Of a DNA stretch of 64,000 bases, positions 1-11,765 are shown one piece after another. A program made the translations under genes and the position numbers. Location: the NCBI GenBank assembly GCA_029378245.1, contig JARKIF010000002.1, positions 2,914,001 through 2,978,000 on the forward strand, given 5' to 3'. Source of the DNA: Roridomyces roridus (taxonomy: Eukaryota; Basidiomycota; Agaricomycetes; Agaricales; Mycenaceae). Below the pieces are notes generated by a model, which saw nothing but the letters and a program-made list of their open reading frames with translations, was not told the origin of the DNA and searched no databases. Each line of letters begins with the position of its first letter. The stretch's first letter is position 1.

Positions 1-2115
1 ACCTGATCAAGAGACCACGTGAAACACCCAGCCATGCCTTGAGACTGCATTGAAAGTTCAATTGACGAGTCTATTTAGAAAGGGGGTTGGTATACCTTGG
101 CATATGAGGCCTTGTCTGAAAGGGAGAATGTATCTTGGCATCAAGTCAGAAAGGGGTAGAAGGTCGGTGAGGAAAACAACCATCGTAGACGACGACAGTC
201 GACTGGGAGGTGTTGAAAAGGAACGGTGTGTCGCTACAATCATCCCAGCCTGGAGATGAAGATTAATGCCTGGCCCTCGAGAAATTTATACGACAAACCC
301 ATAGTAAATCCGCCCCCACCCTCGTAGCTGAAAAATGCTTGTAAGTGAAGGAGCACGAAGAAGATGATGGTCACTCACGTGCCGGAAGACGAGTTCTTCA
401 CTAATGCACCGGACTGGACGAGGGAGCTGAATGGAATTTCCTGATCATACCACGACTGAAGATTGGCATTGGCATTTGACGAATTGGGGCCGGCCACAGG
501 TGGATGAGCAGCGGGCCTCTTATTCGACCCATGAAGGGTCACGCCTTGGCTAGGCGAGGTGGACTTGAGGTCGGGATCCACGAAACTTCCTGTGAGGGTG
601 GTCTTGGTCGAATCCAATACGTAGCCGTAAAGCGGCAACCCGAGGAGGAGCTTAGAGGCCGGGAAACCAGCCTTGCTCCATTGGGAGAAGGCAGCTTCCG
701 CGCTGTATTGCGGTTGACTCGAAGTCCCACACAGGTCTCCAAGAGGTGCATTCGGACCCGGCTTTTTTGTGTAGATGAGAAATGGATTGCAACATTGTCG
801 GCCGCACTCACGGGGATCGTGTCCGTGAAGATATCATAATTCATGATGTTGGCAAAACTCATCTGGGCGGCATAGGCGGCGAGTCCGCTTGTGAGGGGAC
901 TGCCATTTGATCCGATCCACGGCAGATCAGTGACGGCACAGGAAATGATCTTGGATGTTCCTAAAAATAGAAGATAAGATAAGATACGAACAGGGGAAAC
1001 TGGCCAGGACCTAATGCTGTACGCAAAGATGTCAACAACGTGAGCAAGTTTGCAGCATCGGCAGATCCAAATGGATTCCCGGCGCCAGGGTTGTTGGGGT
1101 ATTCCTGAGCACCGAGGTGAGATTAACAAAGACCGAGGTAAATAGAAGCCTACCCAGTCGATATCAATACCGTCCAAACCAAACGTCGTTACTGCGCTGG
1201 ATAACGCGGACACGAATGTAGAGCGAGCTGCAGCTGAACCGGCGGCTTGATGGAAAAATGCACTGCCTCCCCAACCACCTGTCTGAACTCGATAAAAGTT
1301 GAGAGCAAGCTGGCGATGTACTTGCCGACCGACAGAACGATCTTCGTGCCCGCTCCGCTATTCTTGGCGCTAGTGACGAGCCGCTGCAGGATCGCCTGGC
1401 TTCCGTCGTCCCATGTTAAAGTGTTGGACGAGTTGGGGACAGCGAAGGCTGAGATATGTTATGGACTGTCTGCAAGTGACGTGGCGGAATTCATACCATA
1501 TAGTAGCATATCGAACTTGGAGTAATCCAGATCCTCAGGTGGGAAGGCGTCCGCACTCCAGTCTGCAAAGAATCATCAGAACCAATCCTCAAGTGAGATG
1601 CATGTATTACCTGGATAATACGCTGCGGCGATAAAGGTGGCAGCGGCCGCTGTAGCACTGAGCTCCTGAGCTGCTTTGCGAGAAAGAGTAGAAGGTAAGG
1701 CGTCTTCAAGGTCAAACTGGCGGGGCGATGCGCGCAAAGAGGGAGCCAAGAATTCCCTGAGAGCAAGGTTATTCTTGTATCGAGGATTCGCCAAAAGTGC
1801 AGTCAAGTATGCTTTGAGAGCCTCCTTGCGTTCGGAAATAAGCGTATCGTCGACCCATGCCGATGGAATGAATGTGGTGACAAGGATGCGTTTCGGAGGC
1901 AGTTCCAACTCCTTGATTCCCAGGGAAGCATGAAGAGCTACAAACTGGGACCCAGGTTGAGAGACGGGCCGGTGACAAAGGCATGAACATACCTCGGAGT
2001 AGCGCTTCTGAATCACGTCCACCTTGCCATCCCGCTCCACCTCGAACTTGTATTCAATGTGAGGACGTGGAGTGGATGCGGTAGTGTGGCCTGCGCTCTT
2101 TATGACCAGGGACAT
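1..2115 (-). CDS. PX domain fused to GH18 chitinase-like domain (3' end outside window)
   Basis: The ATG at 2115 opens a PX-like domain (residues about 15-115) with the signature RYSE/FVALH, an LPPKR loop and a YL..LL..P helix that would bind membrane phosphoinositides. After a short Ala-rich linker the same frame continues into a GH18 barrel. It starts at AAYYPDW, then has the SVGGWGGSAFF strand, the catalytic DGIDIDW followed across an intron by EYP (near 1150), MNYDIF, LPLYGY and the closing GMAGCFTWSLDQ next to the left edge. GH18 enzymes cleave chitin by substrate-assisted catalysis, and the catalytic Glu is present. At least six introns of about 50 nt are consistent with the frames. There is no signal peptide before either domain, which is odd for a chitinase. 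Alternatively two neighbouring genes have been read together, but I see no stop or promoter between the domains (1640-1700). Confidence 0.75.
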
Positions 2116-3044
2116 GGGGAATTAGAGACGAAGAGTACCATGGTCACAAGATATTTAAGTATTGGTGGTGCAATGACGAGCACAATCGCAGAGGGTCATG
2201 TCGCTTGCTTCTCTGCTCCCGTGGTAGCGACCTATCGCATCTCAGTCGTTTTCAAGCAGCAGAACACCCAAGAGATCATCCCATGACCGGAGGATTCAGG
2301 GTCCGAAGATTTTCGCAATGAATCATATAAGAATAAAAAAGGGACATTCTCTAGAGTTGCCGGAGGAGGAGCATCACTGATTGATACTCGTGTGGTGACC
2401 AAAAGGCACCCGGAGTTCTTGTGAATTTCTACCAGTAGGACGGAGAGAGCGAAAGTCGTCATTGAGATGTGATCGCGAACAAGTCGCGTTGCAACGGCGT
2501 TCTTGATTCAACAGACACAAAAACCTGTGTCCGTAGCGTCAAGGACAGGAAGGAAGGAAGGAAGGAAGTGTTTCCCGCGCGTGTCGTACGCAAGTGAGGC
2601 TCATCAGCGAGGATTCTCAGCAGAATGCGAGAGAGTTGATAATTTATGACATTCAATTTCGCGGCATGGAGGGGCACAGAGATGGCACTGAGGGCTGCCA
2701 CTGAGAGGACAAGGAGGGACAATGGAGTACTTGTGAGTCAATCGCACTCGACAGCGGGCCCGTGGTTTGGATCTGTTTGGTTCGAAAGCCGCAGGCTTTC
2801 GTCTCTTGTCCGTGGCTTACACAGGACACCCTTTGCCGGACCCTTCACGCGTCCGCCGCAAGAACCGCTTAGACTTTATCGTCTTTTCCAGCTGCTTTCT
2901 AGCCTGCTGGCAGGTCTCTTTTGACGACCACCACACGCTCAAGAAAATCGCCCAACTCACAAATCTACTTTTTATCTCTTTGAACTTTCGTCAGCCCTTT
3001 TTTGCCCCGATTTTTCTCGTCGTACTCATACCATATGGCCCAGA
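2116..3044. promoter_or_regulatory. Divergent intergenic region between the PX-GH18 gene and eIF4G
   Basis: About 0.93 kb separates two divergent starts, so both promoters must lie here. A pyrimidine-rich stretch precedes the eIF4G ATG (2930-3020). A short minus-strand ORF at 2459-2722 begins with a signal-peptide-like hydrophobic run, but has no recognisable continuation and may be chance. Confidence 0.5.
2551..2571. repeat. (GGAA)n microsatellite
   Basis: Five tandem GGAA units lie in the intergenic region upstream of eIF4G. Confidence 0.9.
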
Positions 3045-6000
3045 ATGAGCAAATCCTCGACTGCCACATTACCAAAGATTCCGACCCAGCTTCCGCAAAA
3101 GTCTGCTTGGGCAAAGGGCCCGCCCCAGAACACCGCCGCGCCATCTCCTCGGTCCCAGTCCCCGGCTCCCTCGAATGCCCCTCATCTTACCCATTCGCGA
3201 CGCTCGAGTGCCCTCGGTCAGAGTGTCCCCATAAAGGACGGTGTGAGCATCCCCCGTAGCAATGTTGGAGCTGTAAAACAAGGTGCGCACGCGATTTAAC
3301 TTTTCATCTACCTCCCTGTCTTCTTACTTCGTGCTCGGAAAGGCTCGGCCGTTACATTTGGCTCCATAGATGACGCCTCTGCCCCCATCTCATCGTCGCC
3401 TGCCGCCACACCAGCACTCAAATCAGAGGGAGTGAAATCTTTTGGTTCGGTACCAGCGACTGAGATCGGTCATGTAAATGGAAAGGCATCCATTTCCAAA
3501 CCGCCCTCCGCTGCTGCATCGGCGTCGGCGTCCACGTCATCTACGCCGCCTCCGTCTGCCACTGCCCCCCCAGCAAAAATCAAAATGGATGTACGAATGT
3601 TCTTCCAAAACCCTTCCTCACCAGCTCCGCCTTCCCAACCCGAAACTTCTTCTCCCTCCGTCCGTACTTCCACCCTTCCTCAGCAAACGCAGCAGCCGCA
3701 AAACCCGTCCCAACCTCCCTCACAACCATCTCAGTTTGGTTCACATCCATATCCTACATTTGTTCCTGGGGGTCCAATGCGTCCACCCTCTCAACAAAAC
3801 TCGGGAGCCTCTGGTTCCGGCCGACCTCCTCCATCTCCTAGCTATCCTCGCCAGCCGATGGCCAACGGTAATGCCCCGCGACCGCCAAACGGTCCTGCAG
3901 GACCCGGTGGAGCGCCTTTGAGTAGCCCTCGAATGTCGCAGATGCCTGCGCAGCAGGGAATGCCTCCTCAACAGATGCCTCAACAGATGCCTCCGCAAAT
4001 GCAACCGCAGATGTGGCAAGGGTACTACCAGGTGTGTTTCAAGCTACTTTTCGCCTCGTAGATTCTGAGAAACTGTTGCAGTACCCTGGGATGCCCGTAG
4101 AACAAGCGCCGTACATGTACCCCGGGCCATGGTTTGGAATGCCGCAGCAGCATGGGATGCCTCCCCAGCAGCAACAGATGCAAGCTCACCCTCCTCCTCC
4201 CGTACAACAACAGCACTCGGGCATGCCCATGTCCCCTCGCAATCATCCCATTCCTCTTCACAGTGGACCTGGCACCCCAACTCCATCACACGCAGTCCCG
4301 ACCAACCACGCACCACCTCCGCTCTCCCAACACCATTCATCTTCCAGCAGCACTGGTGGTCTTTCCTCACCCCCTCCGACTCCCTCTTCCGCTCGTCTCA
4401 ACACAAATGCCAGCCCTTTCCTGCCCGGAGGCGCGCCGCGGCCTACTAAAAAGATCGTTTTCAAGAGTGCCGATGGGACGGAAATTAAGCTGGAGAACTT
4501 GAAGCAGCAAACGCAGACCCCTGCGTCCACCCCTTCATCTACAGTTACCTCACTGCCGTCTTCTACACCAGCACCCGCGCCCAGTCCGGGTCACAATCAT
4601 CGTAAATCCGTCCAGGTTCGGATGGAGAGCGAAGAGGCCAAGAAGAAGCGTATAGCTGAGGAGGAGGAGAAAGTCAAGGCCCAGGCTGAAGCTGAGGAGA
4701 AGGAACGACGGGAGAAGGAGGAGAAAGAGCGAGTGAAGAAGGAAGAGGTGGAGAAGGAGAAAAAGCGAGTTGAAGAGGAGGAGCGGAAGCGCAAGGAGGA
4801 GGAGGAGCGAGTGCGGTTGGACGAGCAGAGGAAGAAGGAGGAAGAGGCGAAGGCTGAGGCGGAGGAGAAGGAGCGCAAGGAGAAGGAGGAGAAGGAGCGG
4901 TTACAGAGGGAAGAGGAGGAGAGACTGAAGAAAGCAGAGGAGGAAGCACGGCTCAAGAAAGCGCAGGAGGAAGCTGAAGCTGCTGCCTCCGCCGCCGAAG
5001 CTGCCGCCGCTGCTGCTGCTGCATCTTCCTCGGTGGTTTCAACCGTCGAAACCGAGGAGCCTGCCTCAATCTCGGAGGAGGAGGAAGGAGAGGTTCAGGA
5101 AACCTCTAGCAAGGAGACGGAGGAGGCCGAGCAAGAGGCCGTCAAGGAAAAGCCCAGGGACGCTTTGCGCATCGACACGGCTTCTCCCGCCCCCGCCGAG
5201 TTGCCCAGTCGTCGCAGACCAGGTCCCCTCGACTTGACGAACACAAAGACCAATATCCCTGCTCCTCTCCCTTCCGCCCTTGCCACCGCCCGAATCATTG
5301 ATGATCTGAGCCGTGTTACCTACCCAGAGAACATTCAGAGCCCGAAGGTTGAGCTTAATGTCAACGCCAAGGATGGCAAGTTCAGGTATGGAGCATTTTG
5401 TTAATCCGGCCATTTAACTGAAACCTTGTTGTAGATATGACCGTGACTTCCTTCTCCAGTTCATGTCGATCTGCAAAGAGAAGCCTGATAATCTTCCTCC
5501 TCTGGATGCCATTGGTATCGGTCCAGTGGATCAGGGTATGACGCGGACGACGTCCAACAGAGGCGGACACAGGCCAGGGCGAACTCCCTCCATGTCAGGC
5601 CCCTCTGGTGGACCCAACAGCGCCTCTGGATTCCCTCAATTCGGTTCCAAGGTGCAGCCTCCATTCTCAGGCGGTATCGGCAACTTCAAGCTCTCCAGCC
5701 AAGAACGGTACGAGCTTGCTTCCGGTTCTAGGACTCCAAGCGGTTCTTCTACTGGTGCTCCCTTCGGACGTCCGGCAGCCATGACCAGGACATCGAGCCA
5801 GCCCGGCGTCAGCTCTGGCCTTGGTAAAGGGCGAACGCGCAGCAAACGTGGCGAGACACGAGACAAGAACAACGCGTCTCAGGGCCACATGGGCAGCGGC
5901 TTCGGCCAGAACTCAACCTCCTCTGCCTTTGAGAACCCGTCGCCTTTGCAAGCAACCGCGAATCGTTGGGACCGCAAGGCCTTGGGAGGCGCCGATCCCG

Positions 6001-7912
6001 AGTCTCCAGAGTTGGTTGACCGCAAGGTGAAGGGCTTGCTGAACAAGCTCACCATGGAGAAATTCGACTCGATCTCGGACCAAATCATCGAGTGGGCCAA
6101 CAAATCCGAGAAGGAGAAGGATGGGCGGACTCTTATCCAAGTCATTCGACTCGTGTTCGAAAAGGCGACGGATGAGGCGACGTGGTCCGAGATGTATGCT
6201 CGTCTCTGCCGGAAGATGATGGAGCAGATCAGCCCGAAAGTACAGGATGACGGTATCAAGAATGCTGAAGGAAAGCCGATTGCTGGTGGTCAGCTCTTCC
6301 GCAAGTATCTGCTGAACCGGTGTCAGGAGGATTTCGAGCGTGGTTGGGTTGCGAAGGAAGCCACTGCTGCTGCCGCTGCCACCAAAGCTTTGGAGGACAA
6401 GGCGGCCAAGGCTGCCAACGACAAGGCCTCGGCGGAGCCTTCCGCCGAGGGCGGCGATGAGATTGTTCTCTACTCGGACGAATACTACGCTGCGCAGAAG
6501 GCAAAGCGTCAGGGTCTGGGTCTGATCAAATTCATCGGCGAGCTCTTCAAGCTACAGATGCTTACGGAGCGTATCATGCACGAGTGTGTGAAGAAGCTCC
6601 TAGGCAACGTCGAGAACCCAGAAGAAGAGGAAATAGAGAGTTTATGCAAACTCATTTCCACGGTTGGCTCTCTGCTCGACACCCAGAAGGCTCGCGCACA
6701 CATGGACGTTTACTTCTCCCGCATGAAGGAACTCGGCAAGAGCAGTAACGTCAGCTCCCGCATGCAGTTCATGCTGCAGGTACGCTCTTTGTCCCTTTTG
6801 ATATCGTCAAGCTGATTCTTTCTTGCGCAGGATGTCATTGAACTCCGCGAGCGTAAATGGGTCACTAGGACCCAGGTTGCGGCTCCCTCGACGATCGCGG
6901 CAGTACATGAAGCTGTGAGTGTTTTCTATTCTTGGTCGCTCCCACGTTGAATGTGCGTCATCAGGCTGCGAAGGAGAAAGCGACGCAAGAGAAGGAGTCT
7001 TATCAACGGCAATCCACCATGTCGCGAGGAGGCTCCCGTCGTGGTGCGGATCGGGGAGAATTCCAAGGCCCTGGTCCTGATGGATGGACTGTTGCTGCTG
7101 GCAATACTCCTCGGCCTCCCCCCAAGGCTGGAGACCTTTCCAACTTTGGCAAGATCAGCAGCACGAACAAGGGCCTTCCGATGACGTTTGGACCGAGCAG
7201 TGTGTTCTCTGGCAAGAAGGACAAGCGGGAGTCGCTTTCTCGGACAAATTCCAGCTCAAACATGTTTTCGATGCTCAGCCAAGGCCCTGAGGCTCCCGAA
7301 ACCTCCAAAGGTAAAGTCCGAGCAACCGTCTGCGATACAGTTTGTTGATTTTGTTCTCTAGCCGCTCCCGAAGCACCCGCACAGCGCAGACGACTCATCC
7401 TCCAACCTCGCACGAAACCTGCGGACGGACAGGAGCCGACGACAGCCGACGCCACGCCTGCCGGCTCTGACGATGAAGAGGAGGAAGAGGAGACTGCGGC
7501 GGAAATGTCTGAGGAAGATGCCAACAAGAAGATCGCCGAGGACTCGAAGGAGTTCTTCGCCGTTCGGAATTTGGACGAAGCCGAAGTGTACTTCTCGGCG
7601 CTGCCTGCAGCGCACCACTTCCGGCTCGTCGATAAACTCGTTGGCAAAGCGACCGAGTCCAAGGAAGTCGATGCGCAATTGGTCGCTGACTTCTTCACTC
7701 GTGCTGTAGCCAAGGAGTTGTGTTCTGTGGATGCTTTCGAAGAGGGATTCAGCCCTCTTGTGGAGATATTGGAGGACATGGCGATTGATGCGCCCAAGGC
7801 ACCAAACAACATGGCTCTGATGATGAAGTCCATTTCGTTCGACGACGAGCGAACGGCGCGGATTGCGGGCAAGTCGATGGATGCTGACAAGCTACTTGCA
7901 CTACTTTCATAG
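3045..7912 (+). CDS. eIF4G: Translation initiation factor eIF4G
   Basis: This is the scaffold of the cap-binding complex eIF4F. It links eIF4E, eIF4A and eIF3 to mRNA in the cytoplasm. Seven exons are joined by six introns (3283-3342, 4032-4081, 5386-5434, 6780-6830, 6915-6964, 7311-7361), giving roughly 1,500 residues. The N-terminal third is Pro/Gln/Ser-rich (PQQ and PPQQMPQQ runs). A Glu/Lys-rich coiled coil follows (nt 4620-5000). The eIF4E-binding motif YxxxxL-phi appears as YDRDFLL exactly across the exon 3/4 junction (5435). MIF4G follows (nt 6000-6760, from LLNKLTMEKFDSI), and an MA3 domain forms the C-terminus (nt 7500-7900, LPAAHHFRLVDKLVGKA). The start is chosen because MSKSSTATLPKI is the first ATG in frame with the conserved N-terminus. 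The order of domains is that of fungal eIF4G. Confidence 0.95.
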
Positions 7913-8201
7913 ACCTCATTGGCCGTATACTTATGTTCATCTAGTTTTTCTGTTTACCTTCGGTTCTGTTGCCACACACTGTTCCTTTCTGCATTTTGTT
8001 ATCACGCTCTGTTCTGCACAGATTAGCATAATTGTACATAACTATGTAGCTTGAGCAGAACCAAGCTTTGACTCTATGATCTGAACGACTGTCTTGAGAT
8101 TCATGCAACGCTTACTGAAGAGGAGGCTAACTCGAGACGACCAATGATCGAAGAATGAATATCCCACAACACGTTCCTTGACTTGGACCCTTCACAGGCG
8201 A
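7913..8201. other. Intergenic region between eIF4G and TRK
   Basis: It holds the eIF4G 3' untranslated region and the TRK promoter. I see no other gene. Confidence 0.5.
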
Positions 8202-11200
8202 ATGGCCTCCTGGAAGTCCATTCGCCAGTCTCTCAACTTTTACCGTGTCCATATCCTATTCTTGTAAGTTCTATCCCTGCCTCTGCTCTCCGTTGATGTT
8301 GGTCTTGCAGCACTTTTACTCCTTTGTTCTTTTCTGCCATCTTCTACGCGAGCAATGGGCAGTTCCGGATCTCCTATATCGATGCGCTCTTCCAATGCGT
8401 TAGCGCAATGTGAGCGACTCCACAAAACGCATATTCGACCTTGAACATCCATTAGGACTGTCTGCGGCCTAGCGACGGTAGACCTCAGCTCGTTGACCGC
8501 CTGGCAGCAAGCAATACTGTTCATTCAGATGTGTCTGGGCAGTCCAGTGCTCGTTTCTTGGGTCATGGTTTACTTGCGAAAGTACGGGATTATCATCTAC
8601 TCCTCCCCTTGATGCACTAACAACCCACAGATTCTACTTTGCCAAGAAATTTGACCATCTCATCGAGGCGGCCAAGGCCAAGGCATTAGCCAACGGAGAC
8701 GCAGAAAAGAATGCACCACCATGGACCCGCCGACTCAGCACCCTTCTCTCTCGTGGATCAATGCTCTCTGCAGTTCAAGAGACAAGTCGTGAGGGCTCTC
8801 GAATTGGTGTCGAAAGGGCTTCCAGCTTGGAGGAAGACGAAAAACCAAAACGGAAAGGGTTCATGCGCAAACTTCGCCCAGACATGATACGTCGCATGGA
8901 CCGGCCCCCGCAGCTTGTAAATCCCAGTGGATGGATCAGCGAAGGAGAACCCGGTCCCACGGAGTCGGAAAAACCAGAGGCCACTGGATTTTCAGGGCAG
9001 TTGGCTTCAAGTCCTGAACCCATTCCGGAAAACTCTTCAGTCGACCTCCCTTCCCCGCCTTATCTTCGACCGTTAGCCACTCCCAATTTGTGGGAAATTG
9101 TCCCAGCACTGACTCCTTGGACAGACGAAGATTATCCGACCCAGGACGCATGTCTCCCTTACCGACCTCTCCAGTCACTGGTGAGTCCCTTTGACTTATT
9201 CAGCGGTGTTTAAAACTCTGTCCAGCTTCATTTCCACGCTCTGGTACCATTGGACCAACATTTCCGCGGATGCAGACGGTCGAATTTGCGCCCGATACAG
9301 CACCACGTCGTGCTCGCGTCGAACATCCCATCTCCGATTATTCCGAGTCGGTGCATTCTCAGGATAGGAGTGAGCTGTCCTAGTGTTTTCTGCGCTTCTC
9401 TGGTCACTGATGGAGCCTAAGGATCGCGACGAGGCTCTCTGATGCGTCACGAGACACTGACGAGAAACCCGACCACCAACACCCACGCATCGTCGGCTCA
9501 ACACCGCAAATTCTCCGGCTTTGGTGGTTTCCCCATGCCACATGAGATTGTCAAGGATATCATCTCATACCTATTTCCCAAGCTGGATCGTAAACTTACT
9601 CGGACGATGACTCTTCCGAGAACTACCACGCTGGCATCCCAGCGAGGAGAGTCCAGTGTGGGCGGAGCAGCGAGGCACGTTCCCTACATTACCTTCGAGG
9701 CCATAGTCGGACGCAATTCTGCTTTCCAACAGCTAACAAAAGAACAACAAGACGAACTGGGAGGAGTCGAGTACCGGGCTTTGAACGCGTTGCTCTGGAT
9801 CGTGGCAGGGTACCATATTGGCATACAACTGGTCGCGTACACAGTCATCGCCCCATATATGTCGCAATCCAGGTGGAAGGACGATTTTCTTCCGCCCATG
9901 CAACACAAACCAATAAAGTCGGCATGGCAAGTCAGGGAATGAATGCGGCGCAAGTTTCAACTCATTCTTGATTCCAGGTTTTCCTTGTTTCAAGTCGTCT
10001 CTGCCTACACGAACACAGGGACGAGCCTTGTCGATCAATCTATGATGCCGTTCCAACGCGCCTATCCGGTCATTATCTTCATGGCGCTACTTATATTGGC
10101 TGGAAATACCGCTTTCCCCATCTTGTAAGTGATCTCATTCGTAAATTCACCAACTAAGAGCTTGCAGCCTACGATTGACAATGTGAGCTTCTTTTACCAA
10201 CCGCTGTCGCACTTTTGACCCTTCTGGAAGATGGACCTTGAGCCTTATTGTCCCTGCTGGATCTCGGGCCAACGAGACACTCCACTTCCTGCTAGACCAT
10301 CCACGCCGATGTTTCATATATCTCTTCCCGTCGCACCAGACCTGGTTTCTCCTCACTGTGGTCTTGACATTAAAGTGAGCTTGCCCAGTACCAGGAGAGT
10401 TCGCGCTGATTTCCACCCAGTCTGACTGATTGGTTCTTTTTCATGGTGTTGGATATCGGCAACCCCGCCATCGATTCCATCGCACTTCACGTCCGGTTCA
10501 TCATCGGACTTTTGCAGGCGATTGCTGTTCGAGCAGCAGGATTTGCAACCGTCTCTTTAGCCGCACTGGCCCCCGCCGTAAAGCAAGTCTGGACACGCTG
10601 ATTGGAATATTTTCCTAACTGTTTGCACAGAGTACTGTATTTGATTATGATGTATATTAGCGTTTGTAAGTAACATATATCTTCTCCCCGCACAACTGAC
10701 TCTATTTTAGATCCCATCGCCATGAGGTGAGAGTTCCCGTGTCTGCTTGGGCTCTTTTGACGGTGGGCCAGTGTTCGATCCACCAATGTCTACGAGGAAC
10801 AGTCGTTGGGCGTGTTCCGGGACGATGACGACTCCACGGATGAAGACGACTTCCAGCCAACTGGCAAGAACCGGGTGACGGTATGGAGCAGGTACCTGGC
10901 CATGCATGCCCGGAAACAACTTGCATTCGGTCCGTTTTCTCGCGTACCAACCAAGTAGCGCGCTGACTTGAAACTCCAGATATGTGGTGGTTGGGACTGG
11001 CCGTGTTTCTCGTTTGTATTGTTGAACGCCATAACATTGATCTGGCGGAAAATGAGGGTTGGTTCAACATATTCTCGATTGGTTCGTGGTGGCCGATATC
11101 CAAGACCTCCCCAACTGACGCTTCTCCAAGTGTTCGAGCTTGTCTCTGCCTATGGGACGGTCGGATTGAGCCTGGGGCTTCCTACAGTAAGTCTCCACCA

Positions 11201-11565
11201 CTTCGTTTGTATCACTGTGGCTGACTGTTTGCCAAAAGGCAAATTATTCATTTTCCGGCGCCTTGAAACCACTGTCCAAATTGATCGTCTGCTTCGTCAT
11301 GATACGGGGCCGCCACCGGGGCCTGCCTGTCGCCATTGACCGAGCAGTCATGCTGCCCATGGAATTCGGTCAGAAAGGGGACGAGGACGTCGCAGAGCAC
11401 GATAACGCCGAGGAGTACGATCATGCGGGACCCAGTGGTTACCAAAGATCGTTGGATTCCGAGTGGCGGCTTCGTAGGAACGCCCAGCGAAGGAGCAGTG
11501 AAGAGATTGCTGTGGCAGATCGCCGGAGAAGTGCTGCTCGATTGGACAGAGAAGGCGGCTACTGA
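8202..11565 (+). CDS. TRK1: High-affinity potassium transporter, TRK/KtrB family
   Basis: This is a plasma-membrane K+ uptake protein built from four MPM (helix-pore loop-helix) repeats. Visible pore motifs are SAMTVCGLATVDLS (near 8450), SAYTNTGTSLVDQ (10005), GFATVSLAALAPA (10540) and SAYGTVGLSLGLP (11135). A long hydrophilic loop between repeats 1 and 2 (8690-9690) is usual for fungal TRKs, and its end GGFPMPHEIV...VPYITFEAIVGRNS..LGGVEYRAL is typical. More than ten short introns are needed. One has a GC donor (9927, gcaagt). The C-terminus is a charged cytosolic tail. In the hydrophilic loop the frame used up to about 9090 does not join the frame used after 9150 by an obvious intron, so this is an unresolved small exon boundary or a sequence error. 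The family assignment is certain, the exact protein is not. Confidence 0.9.
9927..9977 (+). other. GC-AG intron in the TRK gene
   Basis: The donor is gcaagt and the acceptor ttccag. Removing it restores a Trp codon and joins the exon ending PIKSAW to FSLFQVVSAY. No GT donor in this place keeps the frame. Confidence 0.75.
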
Positions 11566-11765
11566 GGGGACAAGTATACCATAATCCACATGTAACACCA
11601 CACATACTATTACTAGAGACGCGAGAGACACATGAAGTACGGTGCACGTGAACGCGGCGCGTCAGTGATCGCCCGTCTCGTCTTCTCGTAACTTACCCCG
11701 CGGCCGCCTTGAGGGGTCATGCACACTGGGCAGGAGACATCTCTTGGAACAACTTATCGCAGAAT

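Noticed and set aside
539..1213. A single 224-residue minus-strand frame taken as one protein
   Set aside because: It runs through two introns of the GH18 gene; only the parts matching GH18 motifs are coding.
4597..4956. Long minus-strand Ser/Phe-rich frames opposite eIF4G
   Set aside because: They are the antisense of the Glu/Lys-rich coiled coil; the plus strand carries the conserved gene.
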